Assembly (NCBI GenBank): GCA_002840245.1
Contig: PHAA01000009.1
Coordinates: forward strand, 37,149-101,148
From: Firmicutes bacterium HGW-Firmicutes-15
GTDB taxonomy: Bacteria > Bacillota > Syntrophomonadia > Syntrophomonadales > Syntrophomonadaceae
Direction of reading: 5' to 3'
DNA: 64,000 bases
Shown here: positions 46,533-54,846 of the stretch, in pieces
Numbering within the stretch: the first letter of the stretch is position 1
Layout of the letters: each line of letters begins with the position of its first letter
Translations under genes and position numbers: made by a program
Notes under the pieces: generated by a model
The model's database searches: none
Told to the model about the DNA's origin: nothing
What the model saw: the letters and a program-made list of their open reading frames with translations, nothing else

Positions 46533-49500
46533 CTATGTACCGCTATTTCCGCTTGATTCATCCAGAAATGACACTTGCACAGCAAGAATACTGTTGCCAT
46601 TGCCTCGTCTCTGCAACTGTCCTTTGACCAATAAGGGACCTAACTGTTCGCCGAAAATATATTTGCCGAACCGCATATATACGTCTTCAAACATAGTAAT
46701 ATCAATCATACCGAATTCATCTTCCAGGGAGAAAAAAACTACAATCTTACCGCTGCGAGTAGGTGGACGGTGCGGGTGCAGAAGGAGACCAGCCACCTTA
46801 ACATATGAACCGGATATTAATCCGCCCAAATCCCGACTAGATTTGATATTCTTGCTTTGCAGCCTAAGACGCAGCGAAGCCATAAAATGCTCTCCGGTAT
46901 CTATCCCCAAGATTTCATATTCCAGAGCCTTTTTCTGGGCCAGAGAAAAGTCGGTAACAATATCAGTTATCTGGTTCTTGAACAGCTTCCCTACCTGCCT
47001 ATCATCGAGTCGTTTCTCTTCCAGCCATTCCGGCAAAGAGACCAGTAACTGTCGCCGATTGGCATGCAATTTGTCAAAGGCTCCGCACTTAATGAGATTT
47101 TCTAATTCATCCCGATTGACTGCATTTCTATTTATACAATCCTGAAGAGATGAGAATGGCATTTCGCGCTGGGCAAGCATGATAGACTCCAGAGAACTTT
47201 TCGATATCGACTTGACCTGCTTTAAGCCCACTCGTATAGCTCCTGCTTCCAGCGCAAAGTTGATTCCACTCCTATTTATGTCCGGGGGAAGTATAGTTAT
47301 TCCCCTCCGCCGGGCTTCATTGCAAATTACGTGGGGCGGGTAATATCCCATGGGCTGGTTGTTTAATATGGCAGTATAGTACTCTGCCGGGTAATGCCTG
47401 CTTAGATAAGCAGTTTTAAAGCTGGTGGCAGCAAAGGCTGCCGCATGGGCTTCACAGAAACCATAACTGGCATAACCCAGCATATAGGAAAAAATCTGTT
47501 CAGCCAAATCCTTAGTGATTCCGTTTTCTACCGCCCGGCTAACAAATTTAGCACCTATTTCTTCCATGAGCTTTTGAGAGCGGGCATGGGTCATCACCCT
47601 TCTAAGCTGATCAGCTTCCCCGGCGCTAAAACCACCTACAGCCTGAGCAATCTCTATGACTTGCTCTTGAAAGAGCACCACCCCATAAGTTTTGCTTAGA
47701 ATCGGTTCCAATAAAGGGTGAAGATAAGTCACTGCCTCCTGCCCCTGGCGCCGAGCGATGTAAGGCTCCACCATATTACCTTTTATAGGGCCAGGCCTTA
47801 TTAGCGCCATGCTGGCTACCATGTCTTCCATATTGTCGGCTTCCAGGCGAGACTGCAAAGCTCTCTGAGCCGGACTCTCCAATTGAAAAACCCCAATGGT
47901 CTCTCCTCGGGCAATCAACTGGTAGGTATCCACGTCGTCCATTCTGATAGCATCATAATCAAAATCAGGGTGCTCGGATATAATATTACAACTGGCTTCC
48001 TGTACCACCGTGAGGGTTCGCAGGGAGAGGAGATCCAACTTGACCAGGCCCAGGTCTTCCACATCATCTTTGTCAAACTGGCATATAACTGGCCCCCGAG
48101 CCGAGCGCTGCAGGGGTGTAAAATTCTGCAGAGGCATATCACTAATCACCAACCCTCCCAGGTGCATCCCTAGAAAACGAGGAAAGCCGGCTAATTTCTC
48201 GCAAATATCCAGCAGCAGCTTAAAACGCTCACCTTTTAGGGGGCTGTCTCTAAGTTCCGGCAGTCTATCCAAGACCCTGCGAATAACGTCCGCATAAGTA
48301 TGGGGAAGCCGTTTAGCGATGGGCCCTAGTTCTTCTTCCGAGAATCCCAAGGCTTTACCAATGTCTCGCAGAGCGGACCGGGCTCGAAAGGTATTGTAAG
48401 TAGCAACCCGGGCCACTTTGTCATGCCCATACTTAGAATAAACGTATTCTATAACCCGATCCCGGTGGCGGGACTCAAAGTCAATATCTATATCGGGCAG
48501 ACCTACCCTTTCCGGGCTCATAAAACGCGCAAACAGCAGTCCGCGTTCCAAAGAATCCACCTCCGTTATATACAGGCAGTATGCTGCCAGGGAATCAGCC
48601 GCTGAACCCCGACCGGCATAACGGATTCCCTGCCCTCGGGCGAAACGAGCCAGATCCCAGACCAAGAGGAAATAGTCGGCAAAGCCCATTTGTTCAATAA
48701 CTGCCAGTTCATGTTCCAGTCGGTCAATGACTCGTTGGTTAACACTGCCATACCTTCTCCGGGCTCCATCCAGGGTTAAATGACGCAGCTGAGCTGCGGC
48801 CTGCTGTCCGGGAGGCAGTTCAAAATGGGGTGGATGCATCACATTAGATTTGAATACTGGCTCACATTCACCGGCAATTCTCAGGGTATTCTGAATCGCC
48901 TGAGGACAAATGCTAAAAAGTTCCTGCATCTGCAGGGCTGATTTTATATAGCTTTCTCCATTTATAGGCCGCTCGGAGTGAATTTCTTCCAGCTTGGAAA
49001 GGGTGCGGGCGCAAGTAAGTATGTCATGCACCATAAAGTCTTCATGTTCAGCATAGTGGGCATTGTTAGTAGCAACCGCTTCTATTCCCAGGCTTTGCGA
49101 TAAATCTATAAGATGCCGATTGAGATATGAATCACCTGGCAGCAAGCAATTTTGCAGCTCAATGTAGAAGTTATCCGGGCCCAGTATAGCCCGGTAGTGC
49201 TTAGCCTGCTCATATGCTTCCCGGTATTTGCCCTGAAAGATTAAGGTAGAAAGCTGCCCCCGGCGGCAGCCTGATAAAACGATTACATCAGTAAGTTTAT
49301 CCAGTTCTGCAATCTTGGTACAGGGTTCCAAGCGGGAGTTGTCAAGATGAGCATGGGTCAGAAGGGAGCAGATAGATGCATAACCTCGGTCATTGCGAGC
49401 CAGGAGGGTAAGATGGGAACCGCCTTCCAAACTAATTTCAGTACCCTGAATAGGCTTAATACCAGCCTTTTCAGCCGCTTTGAAGAATTTGACGGCAGCA

Positions 49501-49634
49501 CATACATTATTATGGTCGCTTATTGCCATAGCTGGCATCTGTAGCTCTGCCACCCGGTTTACCATATCTTCAATGCAACTGGCTCCATCCAGGAAAGAGA
49601 AGGGCGTATGGCTATGCAAGTGAACAAAACTCAT
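46533..49634 (-). CDS. dnaE2: Error-prone DNA polymerase III alpha-like protein (DnaE2/ImuC type)
   Basis: C-family polymerase used in SOS mutagenesis rather than bulk replication. PHP domain from residue 5 (HLHSHTPFSFLDGASCIED), catalytic aspartates in PDIDIDFESRHRD, QEQVIEIAQ and a helix-hairpin-helix region, then an OB fold near the C-terminus. About 1033 residues from the ATG at 49634, which follows GAGAGGT; the frame extends 63 codons further but without family similarity. It is shorter than replicative DnaE and lies last in an imuB-led cassette under a LexA box. Confidence 0.92.
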   Translation of the reverse strand: MSFVHLHSHTPFSFLDGASCIEDMVNRVAELQMPAMAISDHNNVCAAVKFFKAAEKAGIKPIQGTEISLEGGSHLTLLARNDRGYASICSLLTHAHLDNSRLEPCTKIAELDKLTDVIVLSGCRRGQLSTLIFQGKYREAYEQAKHYRAILGPDNFYIELQNCLLPGDSYLNRHLIDLSQSLGIEAVATNNAHYAEHEDFMVHDILTCARTLSKLEEIHSERPINGESYIKSALQMQELFSICPQAIQNTLRIAGECEPVFKSNVMHPPHFELPPGQQAAAQLRHLTLDGARRRYGSVNQRVIDRLEHELAVIEQMGFADYFLLVWDLARFARGQGIRYAGRGSAADSLAAYCLYITEVDSLERGLLFARFMSPERVGLPDIDIDFESRHRDRVIEYVYSKYGHDKVARVATYNTFRARSALRDIGKALGFSEEELGPIAKRLPHTYADVIRRVLDRLPELRDSPLKGERFKLLLDICEKLAGFPRFLGMHLGGLVISDMPLQNFTPLQRSARGPVICQFDKDDVEDLGLVKLDLLSLRTLTVVQEASCNIISEHPDFDYDAIRMDDVDTYQLIARGETIGVFQLESPAQRALQSRLEADNMEDMVASMALIRPGPIKGNMVEPYIARRQGQEAVTYLHPLLEPILSKTYGVVLFQEQVIEIAQAVGGFSAGEADQLRRVMTHARSQKLMEEIGAKFVSRAVENGITKDLAEQIFSYMLGYASYGFCEAHAAAFAATSFKTAYLSRHYPAEYYTAILNNQPMGYYPPHVICNEARRRGITILPPDINRSGINFALEAGAIRVGLKQVKSISKSSLESIMLAQREMPFSSLQDCINRNAVNRDELENLIKCGAFDKLHANRRQLLVSLPEWLEEKRLDDRQVGKLFKNQITDIVTDFSLAQKKALEYEILGIDTGEHFMASLRLRLQSKNIKSSRDLGGLISGSYVKVAGLLLHPHRPPTRSGKIVVFFSLEDEFGMIDITMFEDVYMRFGKYIFGEQLGPLLVKGQLQRRGNGNSILAVQVSFLDESSGNSGT

Positions 49635-49665
49635 TATAAAAATACCTCTCTCGCGCTCGATGAAA

Positions 49666-49914
49666 TCAATCGTAGATCTTGTACAGGAACCATTCCGCGG
49701 AATGACGATCCTGAAATATCTCCTTAATAGCGTCATCGCGAAGGTGAATCCTATAAAATACTTTCTCGCTTTCTCCCTGCCACCAGCAACCCGTATCATG
49801 CCAACACTCCAGGATTTCTGCAATTTCCACCCAACCCTTTTCTTGCTTAACTTTAATTGGTTTTAGGCAGTTGTTGCAGAGTACGATTATTGGCAACGAA
49901 AGCAATTTACTCAT
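49666..49914 (-). CDS. Small DUF6504-like protein of the imuB-dnaE2 cassette
   Basis: 82 residues with an N-terminal C-x2-C (LCNNCLKP) and a C-terminal block EILECWHDTGCWWQGES then YRIHL and WFLYKIYD. The W-x-x-D-x-WW-GE...YYRV...W-L-RVYD pattern matches the small proteins (DUF6504) that accompany imuB and dnaE2 in other bacteria. Function unknown; position between the two polymerase genes (18- and 31-base gaps) suggests a mutasome accessory. Family name is from memory of the pattern. Confidence 0.7.
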   Translation of the reverse strand: MSKLLSLPIIVLCNNCLKPIKVKQEKGWVEIAEILECWHDTGCWWQGESEKVFYRIHLRDDAIKEIFQDRHSAEWFLYKIYD

Positions 49915-49932
49915 AACTCCATCTCAGCTTTC

Positions 49933-50973
49933 TTAAATCTGTCGCCAGGGATCCCAGAGGGAGAGTATTTGCTCCCTCCGGTTTATCTCCTGCCCCTTAA
50001 GAAGCATGCCGGGAAATTTATTCTCCAAATTATTAAGGGCGAATTGCAGCTGTTGATCTTTCTGCTCCTTCTGATATGTAGAAGTCTGAGTAAACAAATC
50101 CTGTTCCCTCCAACTAAGAAGAGCTATTCCGTCCAGCTTAATAATACACTGCTGCAATGCTTCCCTAATCCCCGCCCCTTCTAATAGCCCTATGGTCAGA
50201 TGTACCAGTGATTCAGCCTGATAACAAAGTCTATTCAGCTTTTTCTCCAACCGCATATGGTGAGTCTCTGTTTGCAGTTCCATCGACAAGCAGCTAAATC
50301 CACTCTCTCTTTGAATCAGGGCAGCCTCCAAAACCCGGCAGGCATCCTTAATTTGTCTTTCTATTATTAACAAATCCGCACAGCCTTCGCTAAAGTATAG
50401 CGGGTAAATAATATGGCCAGGGGGATACAAACCTAGAACTGGGCTCCGATCAATACCCTTGCTTTGCTCCAACAGTATATATGCATCATTGCCCAGTAAA
50501 GACTGCAGCTGCATTGATGATAAAGCAGCTATCTCTCCCACCGTGTTTATACCAATACGACTTAGCTTCCGAGCATCCTTAGGAGCAAGAGGCGAAAATT
50601 CTTTCAGGGAGATAGACGCCAAGAATTTTTGCTCCCGACCATGGATAACCTGTATAAGCTTTATTTCATTATTAACAATATAGCGGTAAATCTGGTTTTT
50701 TTTATTTTGTGCAGGCAGCTCCCGGCGAGCAATAGCAGTCTTGGCCAGCAGTTTTGAGTTCGCCAGTCCTATCTCTACCGGGCTATTGCTTAATTGGTAA
50801 ACTTCATGGGCAACGGCTGATAATATCTTGGCCGAAGAACCGCATCCGCTTATATCAAGAAATACCCCCCCATTTTCCAGCGGCTCGACCAGAGGGGTCA
50901 ATTCACTGCACAACTTCAATGCATCTTCCGGAAACTCAGCTGCTTTAGTCGTTAAAAAGGCAATCTTACGCAT
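49933..50973 (-). CDS. imuB: ImuB-like Y-family polymerase paralogue, N-terminally shortened
   Basis: The protein lacks the first ~65 residues of Y-family enzymes, including the first catalytic Asp of the palm. The region of the S-x-DE motif reads PLENGGVFLDISGCG, so the catalytic acidic pair is absent, as in known ImuB. A helix-hairpin-helix (LSRIGINTVGEIAALS) and little-finger domain follow. QLQFAL at ~308-313 resembles a beta-clamp-binding motif. The frame runs to 51042, but the ATG at 50973 follows GGTGGTG and lies downstream of the promoter. 346 residues. ImuB is expected to bridge the clamp and DnaE2. Confidence 0.85.
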   Translation of the reverse strand: MRKIAFLTTKAAEFPEDALKLCSELTPLVEPLENGGVFLDISGCGSSAKILSAVAHEVYQLSNSPVEIGLANSKLLAKTAIARRELPAQNKKNQIYRYIVNNEIKLIQVIHGREQKFLASISLKEFSPLAPKDARKLSRIGINTVGEIAALSSMQLQSLLGNDAYILLEQSKGIDRSPVLGLYPPGHIIYPLYFSEGCADLLIIERQIKDACRVLEAALIQRESGFSCLSMELQTETHHMRLEKKLNRLCYQAESLVHLTIGLLEGAGIREALQQCIIKLDGIALLSWREQDLFTQTSTYQKEQKDQQLQFALNNLENKFPGMLLKGQEINRREQILSLWDPWRQI

Positions 50974-51027
50974 AATATCACCACCATAACTGTCTCTCAG
51001 GATTAAAATACTAGTAAGGTATTTACC

Positions 51028-51055
51028 ATTATACCAGAACAAATGTTCCGGTCAA
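51028..51055 (-). promoter_or_regulatory. SOS promoter of the imuB-dnaE2 cassette
   Basis: On the minus strand: -35 TTGACC (51055-51050), 16-base spacer, -10 TATAAT (51033-51028). The LexA box GAACATTTGTTC (51048-51037) fills the spacer exactly, so LexA would block polymerase directly. Confidence 0.9.
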
Positions 51056-51090
51056 TAAAAGACGTCCGGAAATTATTGGTAGCTTCAACA

Positions 51091-51130
51091 GAAAAAGACT
51101 TCACCCCAATTAAATCAAGGAAGCGAAATC
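51091..51130. repeat. Orphan copy of the recurring terminator hairpin (copy 1)
   Basis: AAAAAGACTTCACCCC...AAGGAAGCGAAATC matches copies at 59545 and 62789. Read on the minus strand it ends GTGAAGTCTTTTT like a terminator, but no gene ends here: it lies between the divergent imuB and yefM promoters. Confidence 0.8.
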
Positions 51131-51222
51131 AATAGGATACCATGGGTATTATCATTCCGCTGCGATTCTTTAGTGAAGCTTTCAATTGTTAATAGATGTT
51201 CGGTAATTTCAATGTCCTAATG

Positions 51223-51271
51223 TTGACAGGAAGAGTGATGATCACATATAATACGTACAGGATAATGTACG
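51223..51271 (+). promoter_or_regulatory. yefM-yoeB promoter and operator
   Basis: TTGACA (51223-51228), 18-base spacer, TATAAT (51247-51252). Just downstream, CGTACA (51254-51259) and TGTACG (51266-51271) form an inverted repeat with centres 12 bp apart. This is the spacing of the two TGTACA boxes bound by the E. coli YefM-YoeB complex. Confidence 0.85.
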
Positions 51272-51287
51272 CTTTAGGAGTGAGAAT

Positions 51288-51530
51288 ATGTCTATTATTA
51301 ACGCAACAACTGCAAGAAATAACTTTTTTAAACTCATGGAGGAAGCAACGACAACACATGAGCCAATATTTGTTACGGGTAAAAATGGTAATGTTGTAGT
51401 TTTATCTGAAGAGGATTACCGTTCAATGCAAGAGACCTTTTATCTTTGTACTATTCCCGGTATGAGAGAAAAGATTATAAAGGGGATTGAAACTCCACTG
51501 GACGAATGTGTGGAGGACCTGGATGAGTAA
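51288..51530 (+). CDS. yefM: Antitoxin of the Phd/YefM family
   Basis: 80 residues. N-terminal Phd/YefM DNA-binding fold (SIINATTARNNFFKLMEEATTT, EPIFVTGKNGNVVVLSEEDYRSMQET); the acidic C-terminal tail (ETPLDECVEDLDE) would wrap the toxin. GGAGTGAG ribosome site ahead of the ATG. It neutralises YoeB and, with it, represses its own promoter. Confidence 0.95.
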   Translation: MSIINATTARNNFFKLMEEATTTHEPIFVTGKNGNVVVLSEEDYRSMQETFYLCTIPGMREKIIKGIETPLDECVEDLDE

Positions 51531-51795
51531 CGGACAGTGGAAGATCGTCTATACAAAACCGGGCTTTAAGGACAAGAAAACAGCGATTGAAGCAGGCTTC
51601 GGCCATAAAATTAAAAGCATACTGGAAATCTTGCGCAAAAATCCATTTACTGATTATCCGCCTTACGAAAAGCTTATCGGGGATCTAAGCGGTGCTTATT
51701 CACGAAGAATTAACCGTCAACATCGCGTGATATATCAGGTGTATAAAGAAGAAAAGATAGTGAAAATAATCAGTATGTGGCTACATTACGATTAA
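51523..51795 (+). CDS. yoeB: Toxin of the YoeB/Txe family
   Basis: Ribosome-dependent mRNA endonuclease of the RelE superfamily. The 90 residues (MSNGQWKIVYTKPGFKD...) carry Glu49, Arg68 in QHRVIY and the terminal His88-Tyr89, matching the catalytic set of E. coli YoeB. The ATG at 51523 overlaps the antitoxin stop by 8 bases and follows GGAGG inside yefM. The residues look intact, so the toxin is probably active. Confidence 0.94.
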   Translation: MSNGQWKIVYTKPGFKDKKTAIEAGFGHKIKSILEILRKNPFTDYPPYEKLIGDLSGAYSRRINRQHRVIYQVYKEEKIVKIISMWLHYD

Positions 51796-51831
51796 TAATA
51801 AAAGGAAAATAAAACACCCATTAAAGGCAAC

Positions 51832-52926
51832 TCAATATTTAATTGTTGGATTGTCAATCTTAAACAATTCATCCGCATTAAATGAATACCTCACTTCATT
51901 GGATTTCACCCATAATGCAAGCCCGTTAAAACCACTGCTAATTAAGGTCCAACCATTTTGACTTCTCTCAATGTTAACAGGTACGATGGCACTTTTTAAA
52001 TTCTGGGTAGGATACTGCCTGGAATTGATATCTGGTTTTTCATACATTTTAACAGTACGAAGCACAAATCCCTGGGTTACCTTCATGTTCGGCTTATATT
52101 CACAGTAACTGTCATTCTTAATCCATCCAAGATCGGTTAAACCCATCATTGCACTGCCATTGAATTTCATTATCAGGCTCCATTCTTGGTCCTTTCTCAC
52201 TATTCTTATCAGGTTTCCGTCCCACATTGGCTGCACCGGTGGACTGTTTTCGTCGGGGGTCTGCCGCGTAAATATCTTATTGTCCTGGGAAGCATCGCCA
52301 ATTACGACATAATGATATTTGGCCACCTCCGAAAGGGGGAATTTGTCGTCAAAGGATATGCTTACTTGGGTACCGGGTGCTATTACATCGGAACTCACCC
52401 AGAACTGTCTCAAGGGCTCTGAACCTTCCATATTCCCAAATTCAGGAACCAGTGAAGCGAGATACCAGTCTTCGTTGCTTTTATAAATACCATTTATGTA
52501 TACCAACCTGCCATAGGGTAATTTAATCATCAGATCATTATAATTGTTACCGGGACCTTGCTTGCCAATAGTTTCTTGAATAATCGCAGATGTATAGTAA
52601 ACCTGTTCAATCTTATCCCTCTCATACACCGTAACATTTGGTACATCAGCATCTTGCGGTATGGCTATGGTCTGCGCTTTGTTGCCAGTAGTTAAATCTG
52701 GTTTAGCACTTGAGCCACTCGTTTCATCTTTGGTCGACTTTATTTGGCTGGTTAAAGGGGTTGTATTAGGCTTAAACTGATTACTAAGCAAGAACACCCC
52801 CATTACAGCTAAACCCACAATTGTTACCGCAATCACCCAGAACCCGGGGGTTCTATAGTTCAAAATACCCTCTATCCTGCTTTTGTTACCTTCGCCCGCC
52901 CAAAGCCCCAGAAAATAACGCTTCAT
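51832..52926 (-). CDS. Membrane-anchored protein: BlaR1-like anchor plus SH3-like extracellular repeats
   Basis: The first ~50 residues (FLGLWAGEGNKSRIEGILNY then TPGFWVIAVTIVGLAVMG) resemble the end of the membrane part of BlaR1/M56 antirepressors, which precedes their extracellular sensor. The peptidase part itself is missing. The remaining ~310 residues have repeated beta-rich stretches (WYLASLVPEFGNMEG, WSLIMKF, WTLISSGFNGLALWVKSNEV) that look like bacterial SH3 domains. The ATG at 52926 starts at the anchor; a longer frame to 52983 has no support. It may be the surviving C-terminal part of a larger sensor, now free-standing. Confidence 0.65.
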   Translation of the reverse strand: MKRYFLGLWAGEGNKSRIEGILNYRTPGFWVIAVTIVGLAVMGVFLLSNQFKPNTTPLTSQIKSTKDETSGSSAKPDLTTGNKAQTIAIPQDADVPNVTVYERDKIEQVYYTSAIIQETIGKQGPGNNYNDLMIKLPYGRLVYINGIYKSNEDWYLASLVPEFGNMEGSEPLRQFWVSSDVIAPGTQVSISFDDKFPLSEVAKYHYVVIGDASQDNKIFTRQTPDENSPPVQPMWDGNLIRIVRKDQEWSLIMKFNGSAMMGLTDLGWIKNDSYCEYKPNMKVTQGFVLRTVKMYEKPDINSRQYPTQNLKSAIVPVNIERSQNGWTLISSGFNGLALWVKSNEVRYSFNADELFKIDNPTIKY

Positions 52927-53163
52927 AATCGCTCTCCCCCAAATATAAATTACTAATATCATATAATACGGCTGAATACCCAATAAGCTTTATGATGTTA
53001 AATATGTAGTTGATGAAGTGGATTATGAAATGACAAATCACCTGATGACTTCGGTAGATAAGTAAAGAAGGTTTCCGCCATCTCCACAACATTCTGAATT
53101 AAGCTGGTTCCCCTTAAGAATCGCCCAATATAATCCGGTGGGGGCTATTTATCTGCTGATGGT

Positions 53164-53452
53164 CTAACTCTGAGGATACTCCATCGCCCTTAAGAATAAA
53201 GGCAAATTTAACCTTCTGCTCAGCATTTAAAAGCCCCCCACACACAGTTTTAAATCTTTGACGCTTTAACTTTGAGGATCTTCCATTGCGCCTAAGAATA
53301 AAGGCAGATTTGTCTGAGTATCAATAATCACATATATAAACAGACGGTTGAACACCACAGTTAGAATATTCGTCCTTATACCTGTCGCCTTCACTACCAC
53401 ATCTGTTACCGCTTGTTCGTCATTTCATCACATCCTTGCCAGTAATACTACT
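53164..53452 (-). pseudogene. Decayed serpin gene fragments (two tandem C-termini)
   Basis: Read on the minus strand, 53452-53266 gives SSITGKDV, then after a deletion and stops NDEQAVTDVVVKATG, then FNRLFIYVIIDTQTNLPL and FLGAMEDPQS-stop. These are the hinge, reactive-loop and C-terminal strands of serpin protease inhibitors. A second copy of the last part, NLPLFLRAMEYPQS-stop, lies at 53164-53210. In DNA, a ~44-base direct repeat ~110 bases apart is visible. No intact frame remains. The whole gap 52927-53829 holds only such debris. Confidence 0.7.
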
Positions 53453-53574
53453 TATACATTCAAAAGATTTCATACACTCAAAAAGGTTGTCTTCTCTATC
53501 CCCCTTGGCACTCTCCCAGCCAGCCTTTCATCGCCTGATAATGGGGGCAATTAAGCCCAATAGAACCTGGTTCT

Positions 53575-53657
53575 GCTGGGCAATTAAAGTGTTAATTTAC
53601 GTGGCGGTAGGCGGATTAGTATCCAGCATGGGTTCTGGCAGCTAATCGGGTAGACAC
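53575..53657 (-). pseudogene. Fragment of the 3' end of a YcdB-SLH gene
   Basis: The minus strand encodes VSTRLAARTHAGY-stop (stop at 53616), nearly the C-terminus VATRLASRTYSGY of the intact gene at 57120. The following ~40 bases, with a GCCCA...TGGGC terminator-like hairpin, also match the DNA past that gene. Confidence 0.75.
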
Positions 53658-53829
53658 ATGGATCTACTTTTCCTGCATAATTTTGGTTATTATGGCGCGA
53701 AAACCGGGCATTCGGAAAATATATGGAAATAAGTTTACAATAAATGACATATTATACGTTATAATAATGTAAAGCATCCAAAAATAGGTGATACAAAACA
53801 TTATTAAAAATTACAATATCATTTGATAT

Positions 53830-54270
53830 GTGAAAAAGTTTTATAAATCCTTGGGGGAAAAACGGGAGGGAGTATTAGTGTCACTTTTAGTCTTTAGGAT
53901 TATTATTTTTATGACTGGTATCATCAGTATCATGCTTGGATATAGCTATTCTCACGAATTATACGGTACAACGGAAGCAGAAGTTGAACAGTGGGGATAT
54001 TTCGTCCAAGTTTTGGGTTTTATAATGATTTGCCTAATTTTCAATGCTAAATGGGAGTTTTTTTCCAAGTTGCTAATATACTTAAATATGTTGATACAGA
54101 TTCCCCCCATAATACTATGGTTTATATTCCATGGAAGTATTATAACCGATTGGACTTACAGTCCCTTTATTGCACATTGGGCTTTTTCCATACCACATAT
54201 ACTTATATTTATTCTTTGCCTCGTTTTACTCCGTCATCTAAATAAGTCAGCGTTAATACCCAGCCAGTAA
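53830..54270 (+). CDS. Hypothetical membrane protein (146 aa)
   Basis: Four hydrophobic spans (around VLVSLLVFRIIIFMTGIISIM, YFVQVLGFIMICLIF, LLIYLNMLIQIPPIILWFIF and FSIPHILIFILCLVLLRHL). Not recognised. The start is a GTG at 53830 without a clear ribosome site. First of three plus-strand genes among minus-strand neighbours; AT-rich. Confidence 0.55.
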   Translation: MKKFYKSLGEKREGVLVSLLVFRIIIFMTGIISIMLGYSYSHELYGTTEAEVEQWGYFVQVLGFIMICLIFNAKWEFFSKLLIYLNMLIQIPPIILWFIFHGSIITDWTYSPFIAHWAFSIPHILIFILCLVLLRHLNKSALIPSQ

Positions 54271-54352
54271 ATGTTTTACCACGTGTTCTGTTGGGATTTG
54301 CGCTGCTCATTTAGATGTTAATCTTGACTTGGAAAATTAAGGGAGTTCTGAT

Positions 54353-54844
54353 ATGTTTAAATTCCGCGGGGGTCAATTATTACTTATTATCGGATTAATA
54401 ATTTTCGGATTAATAATCGCACTCATGTTCGGATATAGGCAATACCTGAAAACGGATAAGGTATACCCTATCAAACAGACTGTAAATATTGGAGATATAC
54501 AGGTTGTGATTGATGAAATTCGGCTACACCCTCGCTTCCTACTAGGTGCACCCTTTAATCGGGAATTAATAGCAATGGGTAGGGTTATTGATAACAGCGG
54601 TGACAGCAAGTTAACTTATGAGCTGCATGAGGTCATTACAGTCTACTTCAAGGATTCCAGGCCTGAAAAGGGCATGGGTTTTAGTCAAAACCAGCCCCAA
54701 TACCTTTCATTCTGGACTAACAAGAATTATGATGGCAACAAGTCTCTGCAACTGATAGTACAGAATAAGATTAACAATACAAAAATACCCCTTAACATCG
54801 ATCTGGACAACTTTAAACATGATCATGAAACGAAGGAGGGATGA
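54353..54844 (+). CDS. Hypothetical membrane-anchored protein (163 aa)
   Basis: N-terminal anchor (GGQLLLIIGLIIFGLIIALMF), then a ~125-residue extracellular part with beta character (IGDIQVVIDEIRLHPRF, ELIAMGRVIDNSG, YFKDSRPEKGMGF), reminiscent of immunoglobulin-like DUF4352-type folds but not assignable. AGGGAG lies at a good distance before the ATG. It ends overlapping the ribosome site of the next, broken gene, so the two were an operon. Confidence 0.7.
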   Translation: MFKFRGGQLLLIIGLIIFGLIIALMFGYRQYLKTDKVYPIKQTVNIGDIQVVIDEIRLHPRFLLGAPFNRELIAMGRVIDNSGDSKLTYELHEVITVYFKDSRPEKGMGFSQNQPQYLSFWTNKNYDGNKSLQLIVQNKINNTKIPLNIDLDNFKHDHETKEG

Positions 54845-54846
54845 CA

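Noticed and set aside
49635..49823. 63-codon N-terminal extension of dnaE2
   Set aside because: Overlaps the small upstream gene and lacks family similarity; the ATG at 49634 with GAGAGGT begins at the PHP domain.
52886..53092. 68-codon minus-strand frame just ahead of the SH3-like gene
   Set aside because: Overlaps that gene in another frame and shows no domain or start signal.
53348..53645. Two plus-strand frames of 68-69 codons in the 53.3-53.6 kb gap
   Set aside because: They are antisense to serpin and YcdB-SLH fragments and have no ribosome site.
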